In this document: positions 27,439 to 36,830 of the stretch, in pieces
Layout of the letters: each line of letters opens with the position of its first letter
How positions within the stretch are numbered: the first letter of the stretch is position 1
DNA from: Mucilaginibacter saanensis
Lineage (GTDB): Bacteria > Bacteroidota > Bacteroidia > Sphingobacteriales > Sphingobacteriaceae
DNA: 64,000 nucleotides
Direction of reading: 5' to 3'
Assembly (NCBI RefSeq): GCF_014200575.1
Contig: NZ_JACHBZ010000001.1
Span: forward strand, 806,001 to 870,000
Translations under genes and position numbers: made by a program
The notes under the pieces: model-generated
Seen by the model: only the letters and a program-made list of their open reading frames with translations
The model's database searches: none
Told to the model about the DNA's origin: nothing

Positions 27439-28068
27439 ATGGAAGGCCCTAACTTACATAAAATAACCTGGCTTGAGTTTAAAAGCGGGAGCGAAAAGGC
27501 TTTACATAATTTATACAAGCAACATTACCTGGGACTAATAAATTACGGAATTAAATTTAGTGGAAACAGGCAGTATTCAAATGATTGTATTGTTGAAATG
27601 TTGCTTGGCCTTTGGGAAAAACGCGCTAAATTACCTGAGGTAGAAAATGTAAGGAGTTATTTATTAACCTGTTTGCGAACCATTATGCTGCAACACATCA
27701 GGTCAGATAAATTGAGGGGGGTAAAGGAAAGTCATGCTCATTCTTTAATAGATCATCAGGAATTATCTTACGAAGAGCATATCACTAAAATCCAAACCGA
27801 TTTAATAATTAAGGATAAACTAACCAAAAGCTTAAATAAACTTACTGAAAGGCAAAAGGAGTTATTGCAGTTAAAGTTTTTTGATAACCTTGATTATGAC
27901 GAAATAGCATCGAGATGCAATATATCCAAGCGTACAGCTTATAATATTGTTTATGATGCGCTCAAAATTCTGAAAGATGATCTTAAAAAGGAAGGTAACG
28001 AGGATTCTTATTACCTGTTGTCGGTTGTAAGTTTGTTGTTGTTTGCAATGGGGGCTAATATTTCCTGA
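27439..28068 (+). CDS. ECF-type RNA polymerase sigma factor
   Basis: A 209-residue ECF sigma factor. Sigma region 2 covers roughly residues 18-90 (ALHNLYKQHYLGLINYGIKF, VENVRSYLLTCLRTIMLQHIR) and region 4 residues 135-185 (LNKLTERQKELLQLKFFDNLDYDEIASRCNISKRTAYNIVYDALKIL), with a clear helix-turn-helix. The protein ends in an unusual hydrophobic tail (YYLLSVVSLLLFAMGANIS) that could form a membrane helix. A FecR anti-sigma gene follows after 71 bases, and a SusC with an STN signalling domain after that, so it should be activated by surface signalling and transcribe the downstream transport operon. Confidence 0.94.
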   Translation: MEGPNLHKITWLEFKSGSEKALHNLYKQHYLGLINYGIKFSGNRQYSNDCIVEMLLGLWEKRAKLPEVENVRSYLLTCLRTIMLQHIRSDKLRGVKESHAHSLIDHQELSYEEHITKIQTDLIIKDKLTKSLNKLTERQKELLQLKFFDNLDYDEIASRCNISKRTAYNIVYDALKILKDDLKKEGNEDSYYLLSVVSLLLFAMGANIS

Positions 28069-28077
28069 TTTATTTCA

Positions 28078-28097
28078 AATAAAACGCTCGTTTTATT
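28078..28097. repeat. Short hairpin between sigma and anti-sigma genes
   Basis: AATAAAACG and CGTTTTATT are perfect 9-base arms with two bases between them, 9 bases after the sigma factor stop. It could reduce read-through into fecR or mark an RNA processing site; there is no T tract directly after it. Confidence 0.4.
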
Positions 28098-28139
28098 AAA
28101 TAGTTAAAAAATATTTCAATTTCTGTAGTAAAAATTGAA

Positions 28140-29270
28140 ATGCCAAGCATCAATAGGGAAATTTTAAACAAAATGAACTATTCGAAGTTTGGTATTGAGG
28201 ATTTCTTATCTGATATTTCGTTTCAGGAATATTGTTTGGGTAATAATGAACAAGCTGTAGCCTTTTGGACCGAATGGCTAATAGACCATCCTGAAAAGGC
28301 GAGTACTATTCACAGCGCCAAAGCTCTTTATTATGTTCTTAACGGAAACATCACCGATGAAAATTTCCGGGCAGACTATGAGATTTTCCAAAAAGCCTTT
28401 GGGCAGCTAAGTTTTAATCCCGTTCCGCATTTACCTTCTGAGCAAAAGGTAATTCCGCTTAAACGCTCTAATGTGAACCTGGTGATGGTCTTAACCGGCA
28501 TTGCAGCATGTTTTCTTATTGTATTTGCCGTTTACTTGTTTAAAGTCAAAAAGAGTAAAGAATCAATAACAAACGGGGCGCTTAGTTTTTCGAGCCCTTT
28601 GGGGAAAAAGAAATCAATCATCCTTACCGACGGAACAAAGATCATATTGAATGGTGGCAGTAAATTAACCGTTGCCGGTAATTATAATATCAGCCAGCGC
28701 GATGTAATACTGGAGGGCGAGGGTTATTTTGACGTGATACATAATGCTCAAAAACCATTTACAGTGCATACCGCCAAAATCAACATTAAAGATATTGGTA
28801 CCATATTCAATGTAAAGGCCTATGCCACTGATAAAACAACGGAAGCATCTTTAATAAAGGGAGCCGTTGAAATTACCTTGAACAATAAAACTAAAAGCAA
28901 AATTTTGCTAAACCCAAACCATAAACTGGTTTTGCTTAACAACAAGGATTTGAATATAGCAGAGGGTAAAAAAACGGTTAAAGAGCTGTTTATTGTGCGT
29001 AAAGTTACTAAAAACACAGATGGCAACTCGGTAGTTGAAACCGATTGGACTCAAAATAAACTGACATTTTCTGATCAGCCTTTTGACGAAATAGCAGTTC
29101 AGATGGAAAGATGGTATGGCGTTAAAATAGATATTATTAATCCCGATGTGAGGGCGTACCATTTCACGGCCACATTTGATCATGAAGACATTACACAAGT
29201 TTTAGAGGCTCTTAAATTATCCGGAAATTTCAAGTACAGAAAGGAGGATAATGTAATCAGTATTTACTAA
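28140..29270 (+). CDS. FecR-family anti-sigma factor
   Basis: A 376-residue membrane anti-sigma factor. The cytoplasmic N terminus has the FecR helical region (SFQEYCLGNNEQAVAFWTEWLIDHPEKA), then one membrane helix near residues 118-138 (VMVLTGIAACFLIVFAVYLF). The periplasmic FecR domain follows (LGKKKSIILTDGTKIILNGGSKLTV, DVILEGEGYFDVIHNAQKPFTVHTAKINIKDIGTIFNVKAY), and a C-terminal DUF4974-like domain (LTFSDQPFDEIAVQMERWYGVKIDI...VLEALKLSGNFKYRKEDNVISIY) that contacts the STN domain of the transporter. It should hold the sigma factor inactive until the SusC receptor binds ligand. Start alternatives exist at the Met in NKMNYSKFG. Confidence 0.95.
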   Translation: MPSINREILNKMNYSKFGIEDFLSDISFQEYCLGNNEQAVAFWTEWLIDHPEKASTIHSAKALYYVLNGNITDENFRADYEIFQKAFGQLSFNPVPHLPSEQKVIPLKRSNVNLVMVLTGIAACFLIVFAVYLFKVKKSKESITNGALSFSSPLGKKKSIILTDGTKIILNGGSKLTVAGNYNISQRDVILEGEGYFDVIHNAQKPFTVHTAKINIKDIGTIFNVKAYATDKTTEASLIKGAVEITLNNKTKSKILLNPNHKLVLLNNKDLNIAEGKKTVKELFIVRKVTKNTDGNSVVETDWTQNKLTFSDQPFDEIAVQMERWYGVKIDIINPDVRAYHFTATFDHEDITQVLEALKLSGNFKYRKEDNVISIY

Positions 29271-29290
29271 GATTCTCCGATCGTAAAAAA

Positions 29291-29312
29291 GGGAAATACA
29301 AACGTATTTCCC
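29291..29312. repeat. Hairpin between fecR and susC
   Basis: GGGAAATAC and GTATTTCCC are perfect 9-base arms around AAAC, 20 bases after the fecR stop and 88 before the susC ATG. It could be a terminator that lets the regulator genes and the transport operon be transcribed separately. Six As precede it and no T tract follows it, so termination on plus would be weak. Confidence 0.5.
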
Positions 29313-29400
29313 CCGCGAATTAAAATCCTCACTGAAGACAGGTTAATCAATTGGCGTTGTCGCCTGCTTCAAATGTTAAACTTTTAAATCATGTAAAATT

Positions 29401-32400
29401 ATGCAAAAAAGCACAGATAATAGTGCCGTTTTCCCTATAACCCCTATTGGTAAAATTTTGTTTGTTATGAAATTAACTTTTATGCTAATCCTCATCAGTT
29501 GCCTGTCTGTTTCGGCCACGGTATACTCCCAGGAAGTGCGTATGTCTATGAGTGTAAAGGATGCTGAGATTAGTAAAATTATAAGGAATATTGAAAAAAA
29601 TACACCTTATAAATTTGTTTACAATAACAACCTGTTTAAATCTGATACCCGGATCAATCTTTCGGTTACTGATGTAACCGTAGCTGACATATTAAACACT
29701 ATACTGCAGCATACGGGTTTCACTTACAAAGTGCTTAATAATAACCTGATTGTGCTTACCAAGCAGGAAACAGAGGCACCCGCCATTCTGATCACCGGTA
29801 TGGTTGTTGACGATAACGATCAACCGCTTCCGGGAGTTACCATCAGTATTAAAGGTAACAGATCTGTAAGTTCTGCCAGTGATTATAACGGGCATTTCAA
29901 CATCCCAGTAGCATCCGCAAACGATATTTTAGTGATTAGCTACATTGGTTTTGTTACCCAGGAAGTACCACTTTCAGGACAACGGTCAGTTAAGATTAAG
30001 CTTAAACCGGCTCAAAATGGTTTAAATGAAGTCCAGGTAATTGGCTATGGAACTACCACCAGAAGGTTAAATACAGGGTCAGTAAGTTCAATAACGGCTA
30101 CTGACTTAGGTAAGGAAACCGTAACCAATCCCTTAACCGCACTGCAAGGGCGTATACCGGGTATGCAAATAACGCAGGACAATGGTTTGCCAGGTGCTGG
30201 CGTGCGTGTAAATATCAGGGGAGCCGGTACTGCAGCGGCCGGAGGCTTGAGCTATTATACCGGTTTTGCACCGCTGTATATTATTGATGGTGTTCCTTTC
30301 ACCTTAATAAATGCCTCAGTACCGCCGTCTGATAATCTGAATGCAAGTGGTACAAGCGGCGCAAGCGGTGGCATTAGCCCGTTTAGCATGATAAACCCCG
30401 AAGATATTGAACGTATTGACGTACTGAAGGATGCTGATGCAACGGCAATTTATGGCTCGCGTGGAGCAAACGGGGTTGTATTGATAACAACAAAAAAGGG
30501 GAGCAAGGGGCATACCCGTGTTAATGTAAACTTTTATCAAGGTATTGAAAAGGTGGGGCATTTTCTAGATATGATGAATACCCAGCAATATTTAACCATG
30601 CGTAAAGAGGCCTTTGCAAACTCTGGTACTACACCAAATGCTACCAATGCGCCTGATTTAACCCTTTGGGATCAAAATGCTTATACCGATTGGCAAAAGT
30701 ATTTTATAGGCGGTACTGCTCATTCAACCAATGCTACGGCATCAGTATCAGGCGGCGATGCACAAAATACATTCCTGTTTAGTTCTACCTATCGTAAAGA
30801 AGGAACTGTTTTTCCGGGAGATTACAATGCCAACACGTTTTCAAACCGGATAAACTCAGGGCATAAAAGTGCCAACGGAAAATTTAATATTGATTTGTCT
30901 GTTAACTATACCTACATGGGTAATAACCTCCCTGTTACAGACATAAGTACATTATATAACCTGCCTCCTAACTATCCTATTTATAAGGCTGATGGCTCAC
31001 CTAACTGGACTTTGACCAACCCACTATCATACTTTTCAAAAGAGTATAAAGCGCAAACCAGTAATTTATTAAGTAACCTCAATTTAGGTTATACTATATT
31101 ACCAGGCTTAGTGGTAAAAGCAAATTTAGGGTATACGTTAACAACAATACATCAAACTAATACGAACCCGGCAAGCTCACAAAATCCGGCTACGGCAAGT
31201 TCGGCAACAAGTTCATTGGTTTATTCAGACAACCACGTAGGTAATTATATTGTAGAGCCACAGGTACAATATCAAAAAAATATTGGCAAAGGTCATTTTG
31301 ATTTATTGGTTGGTACAACATTTCAGCATACCAAGTCTGATGGGGTTTATTTAACAGGTACCGGTTACAGCAGTGAGGCTTTAATTAATACCTTATTTGC
31401 CGCTACAACAGTTACCGCATCAAACTATAATAATTACTCGGAGTACAATTACAATGCAGTATTTAGCAGGCTTAATTATAACTGGGATGATAAGTACATC
31501 ATTGATGGTACTTTCAGGCGCGATGGTTCATCCCGTTTTGGCCCCGGACGCCGCTTTGGTAATTTTGGAGCAGTTGGTGCGGCCTGGATTTTCACCAAGG
31601 AGGATTTCTTTAATGATCTTACCTTTTTAAGCTTTGGTAAATTGCGTGCCAGCTACGGACTAACAGGGAATGATCAGATACCCAGCTATCAGTATTTTGC
31701 AACAGATAGGGCGGCAGGATCTACATCAAGCTACCAGGGAACCGGTATATTGTACCAAAATAACTTAGCTAACCCTGATTTGCATTGGGAAACTACTAAG
31801 AAGATGGATGTTTCATTAGAGGTAGGTTTCCTTAAAGACCGCATTTTATTAAAAACAGACTACTACCGTAACCGTACGAGCGATTTGCTTACGTATACAA
31901 CACTGCCAAGTCAAACAACTTATTCAAGTTATGTGGCTAATCTTCCGGCAGTGGTGCAAAATTACGGATGGGAGTTTGAATTAAATACGGTAAACATTGC
32001 AAGCAGGCATTTCAAATGGACTACATCAGCCAACGTAACCATTAGCCGTAATAAGCTTGTTTCTTATCCTGGTTTGGCCCAGTCGTCATACAGTAATTCG
32101 TACTTTATAGGGAAACCATTAGATATTACTTTATTATATCATTATACAGGCGTTGACGCTCAAACAGGATTGCCAACTTTTAAAACGGCAAATGGTACAC
32201 CAAACTATACTACCGACAGGACAATGGCACCCTATGGGCATCCTTTTTATGGCGGTATCAGCAACACCATTACCTATAAAAGTTTCCAGTTAGATTTTAC
32301 TTTCCAGTTTAACCATCGCAATGGCTACCTGAATAATACCTTTTCAACCAATTTTAGCCCGTATGGTAATTTGGCCAACCAAAGTGTTGCGCTCTTAAAC

Positions 32401-32751
32401 CGCTGGACAAAACCTGGCGATAATGCGTATTATCCGGCGGCAAATTCTGGTTATTACTCAGCATATTCAGCCCTGTCATCGTCTGACTATAACTGGGGAG
32501 ATGCGTCCTTTATTAAATTTAAAACATTAAGTTTTTCTTATTCACTGCCTAAACAATTTGTTAAACATATTAATATGTCTGCCATATCTGTTTACGCGCA
32601 GGGCCAAAACCTTTATACCTGGGCCAAGCAAAAATATACTTACGATCCTGAAACTACACTGCCAGGTACTGGTGTGGCCTTAGGTACCGGTAACTATATA
32701 GCATTCCCCCAGTTGCGTACCATGGTTATAGGCCTTAATTGTTCATTTTAA
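29401..32751 (+). CDS. SusC/RagA-type TonB-linked transporter with STN signalling domain
   Basis: An 1116-residue outer-membrane transporter. After a signal sequence ending near ATVYSQ (residue 44) comes an STN domain (about 48-118; VRMSMSVKDAEISKIIRNIEKNTPYKFVYNN, VADILNTILQHTGFTYKVLNN), which signals to FecR. A carboxypeptidase-regulatory-like domain follows (ITGMVVDDNDQPLPGVTISIKG...DILVISYIGFVTQEV), then the plug (NEVQVIGYGTTTRRLNTGSVSSI, PLTALQGRIPGMQITQDNGLPG, PEDIERIDVLKDADATAIYGSRGANGVVLITTKKG) and the SusC barrel ending in IGLNCSF. It is co-directional with SusD 13 bases later. The ligand is not evident; the peptidase downstream suggests peptides. Confidence 0.97.
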   Translation: MQKSTDNSAVFPITPIGKILFVMKLTFMLILISCLSVSATVYSQEVRMSMSVKDAEISKIIRNIEKNTPYKFVYNNNLFKSDTRINLSVTDVTVADILNTILQHTGFTYKVLNNNLIVLTKQETEAPAILITGMVVDDNDQPLPGVTISIKGNRSVSSASDYNGHFNIPVASANDILVISYIGFVTQEVPLSGQRSVKIKLKPAQNGLNEVQVIGYGTTTRRLNTGSVSSITATDLGKETVTNPLTALQGRIPGMQITQDNGLPGAGVRVNIRGAGTAAAGGLSYYTGFAPLYIIDGVPFTLINASVPPSDNLNASGTSGASGGISPFSMINPEDIERIDVLKDADATAIYGSRGANGVVLITTKKGSKGHTRVNVNFYQGIEKVGHFLDMMNTQQYLTMRKEAFANSGTTPNATNAPDLTLWDQNAYTDWQKYFIGGTAHSTNATASVSGGDAQNTFLFSSTYRKEGTVFPGDYNANTFSNRINSGHKSANGKFNIDLSVNYTYMGNNLPVTDISTLYNLPPNYPIYKADGSPNWTLTNPLSYFSKEYKAQTSNLLSNLNLGYTILPGLVVKANLGYTLTTIHQTNTNPASSQNPATASSATSSLVYSDNHVGNYIVEPQVQYQKNIGKGHFDLLVGTTFQHTKSDGVYLTGTGYSSEALINTLFAATTVTASNYNNYSEYNYNAVFSRLNYNWDDKYIIDGTFRRDGSSRFGPGRRFGNFGAVGAAWIFTKEDFFNDLTFLSFGKLRASYGLTGNDQIPSYQYFATDRAAGSTSSYQGTGILYQNNLANPDLHWETTKKMDVSLEVGFLKDRILLKTDYYRNRTSDLLTYTTLPSQTTYSSYVANLPAVVQNYGWEFELNTVNIASRHFKWTTSANVTISRNKLVSYPGLAQSSYSNSYFIGKPLDITLLYHYTGVDAQTGLPTFKTANGTPNYTTDRTMAPYGHPFYGGISNTITYKSFQLDFTFQFNHRNGYLNNTFSTNFSPYGNLANQSVALLNRWTKPGDNAYYPAANSGYYSAYSALSSSDYNWGDASFIKFKTLSFSYSLPKQFVKHINMSAISVYAQGQNLYTWAKQKYTYDPETTLPGTGVALGTGNYIAFPQLRTMVIGLNCSF

Positions 32752-32764
32752 TATTTAAACAATC

Positions 32765-34147
32765 ATGAAATTGAAAAATATATTTGTTAAAAAATACACC
32801 TTAGTGCTTATTGTATTAATAAGTACGGCGTTATCGGCTTGTCAAAAATATGTGGATACTGCTATTGCGCCCACTTTAATTTCGGCAGATAATGTATATA
32901 AAACCGATGCCACTGCAACAAGTGCTGTTTTGGCCTTGTACTCTTATAACTATACCCCCAATTTTATAGGTTATAGCAGTTATTTAGGAGGGCTTAATGC
33001 CGATGAGTTACAATATACCTCAACCACGTCTGATATAATGCAGTTTGGCGCATCAAATGTGTCTGTCACAAACAGTGCTTCTGAAAGTTATTTGTGGACG
33101 TATGCATATGGCATTATTGGCGAGGCAAATCTGGCTATTAATGGTTTAACAAATTCTACCACCATAACCCCGGCGCTTAAAAATCAGCTGCTTGGCGAGG
33201 CCAAGTTTTTCAGGGCCTTTGTGTATTTTAATATGGTAAATTGTTTTGGAGGGGTGCCATTGTCATTAAGTGCGGCTCAGCTTGATAATTCTTTTTTACC
33301 CCGGTCATCTGCCGATGCTGTTTGGGCACAGGTTATAGCCGATTTGAAAGATGCACAAGGTTTATTGCCCGTGGCGTATGCTGGCATAAGTGCGCAAAAA
33401 GGCAGGGTAAATAAATGGGCGGCAACCGCTTTGCTTGCCCGTGCGTATTTGTATACTAAAGATTATGCTAACGCCGAAGCACAGGCAACCCAGGTTATAG
33501 GGTCTGGTACATATAGCCTGGATGCTTTAAGCAACGTTTTTGTTAATACAAGTACCGAAACCATATTACAGTTTGCCACCTATTATGGTTATTCAACCTT
33601 TGGTACAAACTATCGTACCAATGCCACAAGTACTACCCCGCCAACGTATGTGCTGTACCCAACGTTTACCAAGTCATTTGAAACCGGTGATAACCGTATG
33701 ACTAACTGGGTTGACTCTACTACATTAAATAATACAAAGTATTACCGCATCAATAAATATAAACTGGTAACGGCGACAGCTGGTAATGAGTTTAATGTGG
33801 TTTTACGCTTAGCAGAGCAATACCTTATCCGTGCCGAAGCAAGGGCGCAGCAAAGCAATATTTCTGGCTCACAGGCCGATTTAAACATGGTGCGCACCCG
33901 GGCTGGGCTGGCCAATACCGCTGCTGCAGATCAGGGTACATTATTGGCTGCTATTGCTAATGAACGAAAGGTGGAGCTGTTTGGTGAATTTGGTCATCGT
34001 TGGTTTGATTTAAAGCGAACAGGACAGGCCGATGCCGTAATTGGTGCATTAAAACCAACCACCTGGAAGCCGACCGCGGTATTGTTACCTATCCCTTACA
34101 ATCAAATATTACTTAACAGTAAGCTTACTCAAAATCCGGGCTATTAA
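32765..34147 (+). CDS. SusD/RagB-family lipoprotein
   Basis: A 460-residue substrate-binding lipoprotein that partners the preceding SusC. The lipobox is in LIVLISTALSAC, giving a lipidated Cys near residue 26. Family marks are SADNVYKTDATATSAVLALYSY, LLGEAKFFRAFVYFNMVNCFGGVPL, GRVNKWAATALLARAYLYTKDY, VLRLAEQYLIRAEARAQQ, MVRTRAGLAN and NERKVELFGEFGHRWFDLKRTG, ending in LLPIPYNQILLNSKLTQNPGY. The length is on the short side for SusD, as is common for RagB-type proteins. Confidence 0.96.
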   Translation: MKLKNIFVKKYTLVLIVLISTALSACQKYVDTAIAPTLISADNVYKTDATATSAVLALYSYNYTPNFIGYSSYLGGLNADELQYTSTTSDIMQFGASNVSVTNSASESYLWTYAYGIIGEANLAINGLTNSTTITPALKNQLLGEAKFFRAFVYFNMVNCFGGVPLSLSAAQLDNSFLPRSSADAVWAQVIADLKDAQGLLPVAYAGISAQKGRVNKWAATALLARAYLYTKDYANAEAQATQVIGSGTYSLDALSNVFVNTSTETILQFATYYGYSTFGTNYRTNATSTTPPTYVLYPTFTKSFETGDNRMTNWVDSTTLNNTKYYRINKYKLVTATAGNEFNVVLRLAEQYLIRAEARAQQSNISGSQADLNMVRTRAGLANTAAADQGTLLAAIANERKVELFGEFGHRWFDLKRTGQADAVIGALKPTTWKPTAVLLPIPYNQILLNSKLTQNPGY

Positions 34148-34171
34148 ATAGCCCAATTATCTAAATTAAGT

Positions 34172-35302
34172 ATGAAATTCAAAAACTTGGGTTTTACTGC
34201 TATCGGCGTTGCGCTGATAGCAGTAGTATACGCCTTTTCGGCATTTAAAAGTGGCGATGGGTTTATAATTAAAGGTCATATTGATGGTGTTACTTCAGGT
34301 AAAGTTTACCTTATCCATCAGTATTTTAAAGATGAAATTACCGATTCGGCAACAATTAAGGATGGTGATTTTGTATTCAAGGGTTCTACTCCTGAACCGT
34401 TGGAATACCGGATAAAGTTTTCAGGTAATGATCGCCAGCAAATATTTCTGTTTGTTGAGAATACGAATATTACAGTTCATGCCAATAAAGATTCGCTTTT
34501 TAAAGCAGATATTAAAGGTTCTGCCACGCAGGATACATGGAACGCCTATCTAAAAGCCTGGAAGCCGGTAACACAATATGCAGGCAAATATTATCACCTG
34601 TCTGATTCTGTTTATAAAGCGCACAATAAAAAGCCCGATTCGGCAGCTAAGGCATTTCTGAAAGCTGAAAATGTGAAACTGGAAGATCTTGATTTTAAAA
34701 TGCACCAGGAGTTTTTTAGCAGCCACCCGGCATCAATTATTTGCGCTTACGTGATCAATACGCACTTTATCCCTTATTTTCAGTTTGATAAAGCAGCTAA
34801 ATTATTTGCTTTGTTAAATGACAATGTTAAAAAATCATATTATGGCAAGCAGATAGATCAAAGTGTTGAAATTGAAAAACGATCAGGCATAGGGGCAAAG
34901 CCCGATTTTGTGATGAATGATGTAAACGGAAAGCCTGTAAAACTATCGTCATTTAAAGGGAAATACGTCCTGGTTGACTTTTGGGCCAGCTGGTGCGGGC
35001 CCTGCCGCAGGGAAAATCCTAACGTATTAGCCAACTATAATAAATACCATGATAAAGGACTGGAGATTGTGGGCGTTTCTTTGGATAAGGACAGAGCCGC
35101 ATGGTTAAAAGCCATAAAAGCCGATGGTTTGCCGTGGACACATGTATCTGACTTAAAAGGATGGAACAATGCCGCAGCTGTAGAATTTGGTGTAAAGGTA
35201 GTGCCTACCAACTTTCTGTTAGATAAAGATGGAAAGGTTATCGCCAAAAATATTCGTGAAGAGGAACTGGGTAACAAATTGAAATCGATTTTTAATAACT
35301 AA
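34172..35302 (+). CDS. TlpA-like thioredoxin-fold protein with DUF4369-type N-terminal domain
   Basis: A 376-residue exported or membrane-anchored redox protein. An N-terminal hydrophobic stretch (FTAIGVALIAVVYAFSAF) is followed by the beta-rich domain often found before Bacteroidota TlpA modules (FIIKGHIDGVTSGKVYLIHQY, TIKDGDFVFKGSTPEPLEYRIKF). The thioredoxin domain begins near residue 245 (KPDFVMNDVNGKPVKLSSFKGKYVLVDFWASWCGPC) with redox cysteines Cys275 and Cys278, and ends with VEFGVKVVPTNFLLDKDGKVIAKN, including the cis-Pro loop. It probably reduces or exchanges disulfides in the periplasm. It lies 24 bases after susD and 4 bases before the next TlpA gene. Confidence 0.92.
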   Translation: MKFKNLGFTAIGVALIAVVYAFSAFKSGDGFIIKGHIDGVTSGKVYLIHQYFKDEITDSATIKDGDFVFKGSTPEPLEYRIKFSGNDRQQIFLFVENTNITVHANKDSLFKADIKGSATQDTWNAYLKAWKPVTQYAGKYYHLSDSVYKAHNKKPDSAAKAFLKAENVKLEDLDFKMHQEFFSSHPASIICAYVINTHFIPYFQFDKAAKLFALLNDNVKKSYYGKQIDQSVEIEKRSGIGAKPDFVMNDVNGKPVKLSSFKGKYVLVDFWASWCGPCRRENPNVLANYNKYHDKGLEIVGVSLDKDRAAWLKAIKADGLPWTHVSDLKGWNNAAAVEFGVKVVPTNFLLDKDGKVIAKNIREEELGNKLKSIFNN

Positions 35303-35306
35303 TAAA

Positions 35307-36809
35307 ATGATGATTAAAAAGAAATTAATGACCGGCTTTGGCGCTCTGGCGCTCATAACGGGTATGTTTATGAATGCGGCAGCCCAAACAAAGGCTCCTG
35401 CGGATAGTACAAAAAAGTATCTGGATAAATTGCTGGCCTCAGCGGATGAGTCTGACAAGGTTTTATTGAATAACCAATTAAATAAGCTGGTTGCAAGCAG
35501 TAGTGAAAAGGATATGAGCCTGGCCATGCAATATTACTATCGCTTAAAGAATACCAAAATGGTTGATTCTGTAAGGCAAATGGAACTAAAAAAATTTCCG
35601 GAAGGCGAACAGGCAAGGGGCACAGAGCAAGAGGTTATTTATAAAGAAAAGGGTGCAGCCAACATAGAGGCGGCGTACCAAAAATGGTTTAAAAAATTCC
35701 CGCCTCAGAAGTTTATTACCGGTGAGGTAGACGAAAGATTGATATACGACTATGTAAGGAGCCTTATTGCCTCAACCTATGCAGAAGAGAAAAATACAGC
35801 AAAGGCTATTGAATATGCAAACATGCTGGAGGCTGATTTTTGGAAAGGTAACGCTTATAGTGGATTATCTCAGGCATTCCGCAAGACGGGAGATTTAGCC
35901 CATGCGGAAATCTATGCTAAAAAGGCAATGGACAGTGCCGCAGAATATACCGATGGTAAAAAAGGGGATAGCAATGCCGCTAAGTTTGCAGCTTCGGGCT
36001 ATGCCGGTTTAACCAGCACCTACGCCAATATTTTATTTGAGGAAAAGAAATACAACGAAGCCTTAAAATATTCTGAATTAGCTTACAAAAGCTCAACTGA
36101 ATTAAATCCGCAGCTTAACTACAGGTATGCGCAGATACTCATGGGGTTAAACCGTAATCAGGAGGCCTTTGACAAACTGGACGAAGTGGTTAAATCCGGA
36201 AAAGCAACACCTGAAATGTCTGATGATTTTAAAAAGCTGTACATTAAGTTGAAAGGTAGTGATGCGGGTTTTAATGAATATGCTGCTGCTATCCGTAAAG
36301 GTGTGATAGAGAATTTGAAAAAGAAGCTAACCAAAGAGATGGTTAAAGAACAAGCCGCAGGCTTTACGTTAACAGATCTGGATGGCAACAAAGTTTCCCT
36401 GGCCGATTTAAAAGGTAAGGTTGTTATTCTTGATTTTTGGGCTACCTGGTGCGGCCCCTGCAAGGCTTCGTTCCCGGCAATGCAAATGGCCGTAAATAAA
36501 TACAAAGATGATCCTAAAGTTAAATTCCTGTTCATTCATACTTGGGAAAAAACAGCTACCGCAACAAAAGACGCAGGAGATTATATAGCAGGCAAGAAAT
36601 ATAGCTTTCAGGTACTGATGGATTTAAAGGATCCTGAAACCAAAGAAAATAAAGTGGTAAGCAGCTATAAGGTATTTGGCATTCCTGCAAAGTTTGTGAT
36701 TGATGCCAATGGTAATATCCGCTTTAAACTAACCGGTTTTGATGGCAGTAACGAAGCCGCGGTTGATGAATTGTCAATGATGATTGATATGGCCAAAAGT
36801 AATTCATAA
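35307..36809 (+). CDS. Second TlpA-like thioredoxin with helical N-terminal region
   Basis: A 500-residue exported protein with a signal peptide ending near FMNAAAQ. The first ~340 residues are helical and repeat-like (AIEYANMLEADFWKGNAYSGLSQAFRKTGDLAHAEIYAKKAMDSA, NEALKYSELAYKSSTELNPQLNYRYAQILMGLNRNQEAFDKLDEV), consistent with TPR units. The thioredoxin domain follows (AAGFTLTDLDGNKVSLADLKGKVVILDFWATWCGPC, redox Cys382 and Cys385; cis-Pro loop in VFGIPAKFVIDANGN). The two adjacent TlpA proteins are not recent duplicates, since their N-terminal halves are unrelated. Their presence with an M16 peptidase suggests that disulfides in the imported substrate are reduced before cleavage. Confidence 0.92.
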   Translation: MMIKKKLMTGFGALALITGMFMNAAAQTKAPADSTKKYLDKLLASADESDKVLLNNQLNKLVASSSEKDMSLAMQYYYRLKNTKMVDSVRQMELKKFPEGEQARGTEQEVIYKEKGAANIEAAYQKWFKKFPPQKFITGEVDERLIYDYVRSLIASTYAEEKNTAKAIEYANMLEADFWKGNAYSGLSQAFRKTGDLAHAEIYAKKAMDSAAEYTDGKKGDSNAAKFAASGYAGLTSTYANILFEEKKYNEALKYSELAYKSSTELNPQLNYRYAQILMGLNRNQEAFDKLDEVVKSGKATPEMSDDFKKLYIKLKGSDAGFNEYAAAIRKGVIENLKKKLTKEMVKEQAAGFTLTDLDGNKVSLADLKGKVVILDFWATWCGPCKASFPAMQMAVNKYKDDPKVKFLFIHTWEKTATATKDAGDYIAGKKYSFQVLMDLKDPETKENKVVSSYKVFGIPAKFVIDANGNIRFKLTGFDGSNEAAVDELSMMIDMAKSNS

Positions 36810-36830
36810 CAAATACTATACATACAAAAA

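Noticed and set aside
34172..36809. Recent duplication of the two TlpA genes
   Set aside because: Only the thioredoxin modules match. The N-terminal halves are unrelated, beta-rich in one and TPR-like in the other.
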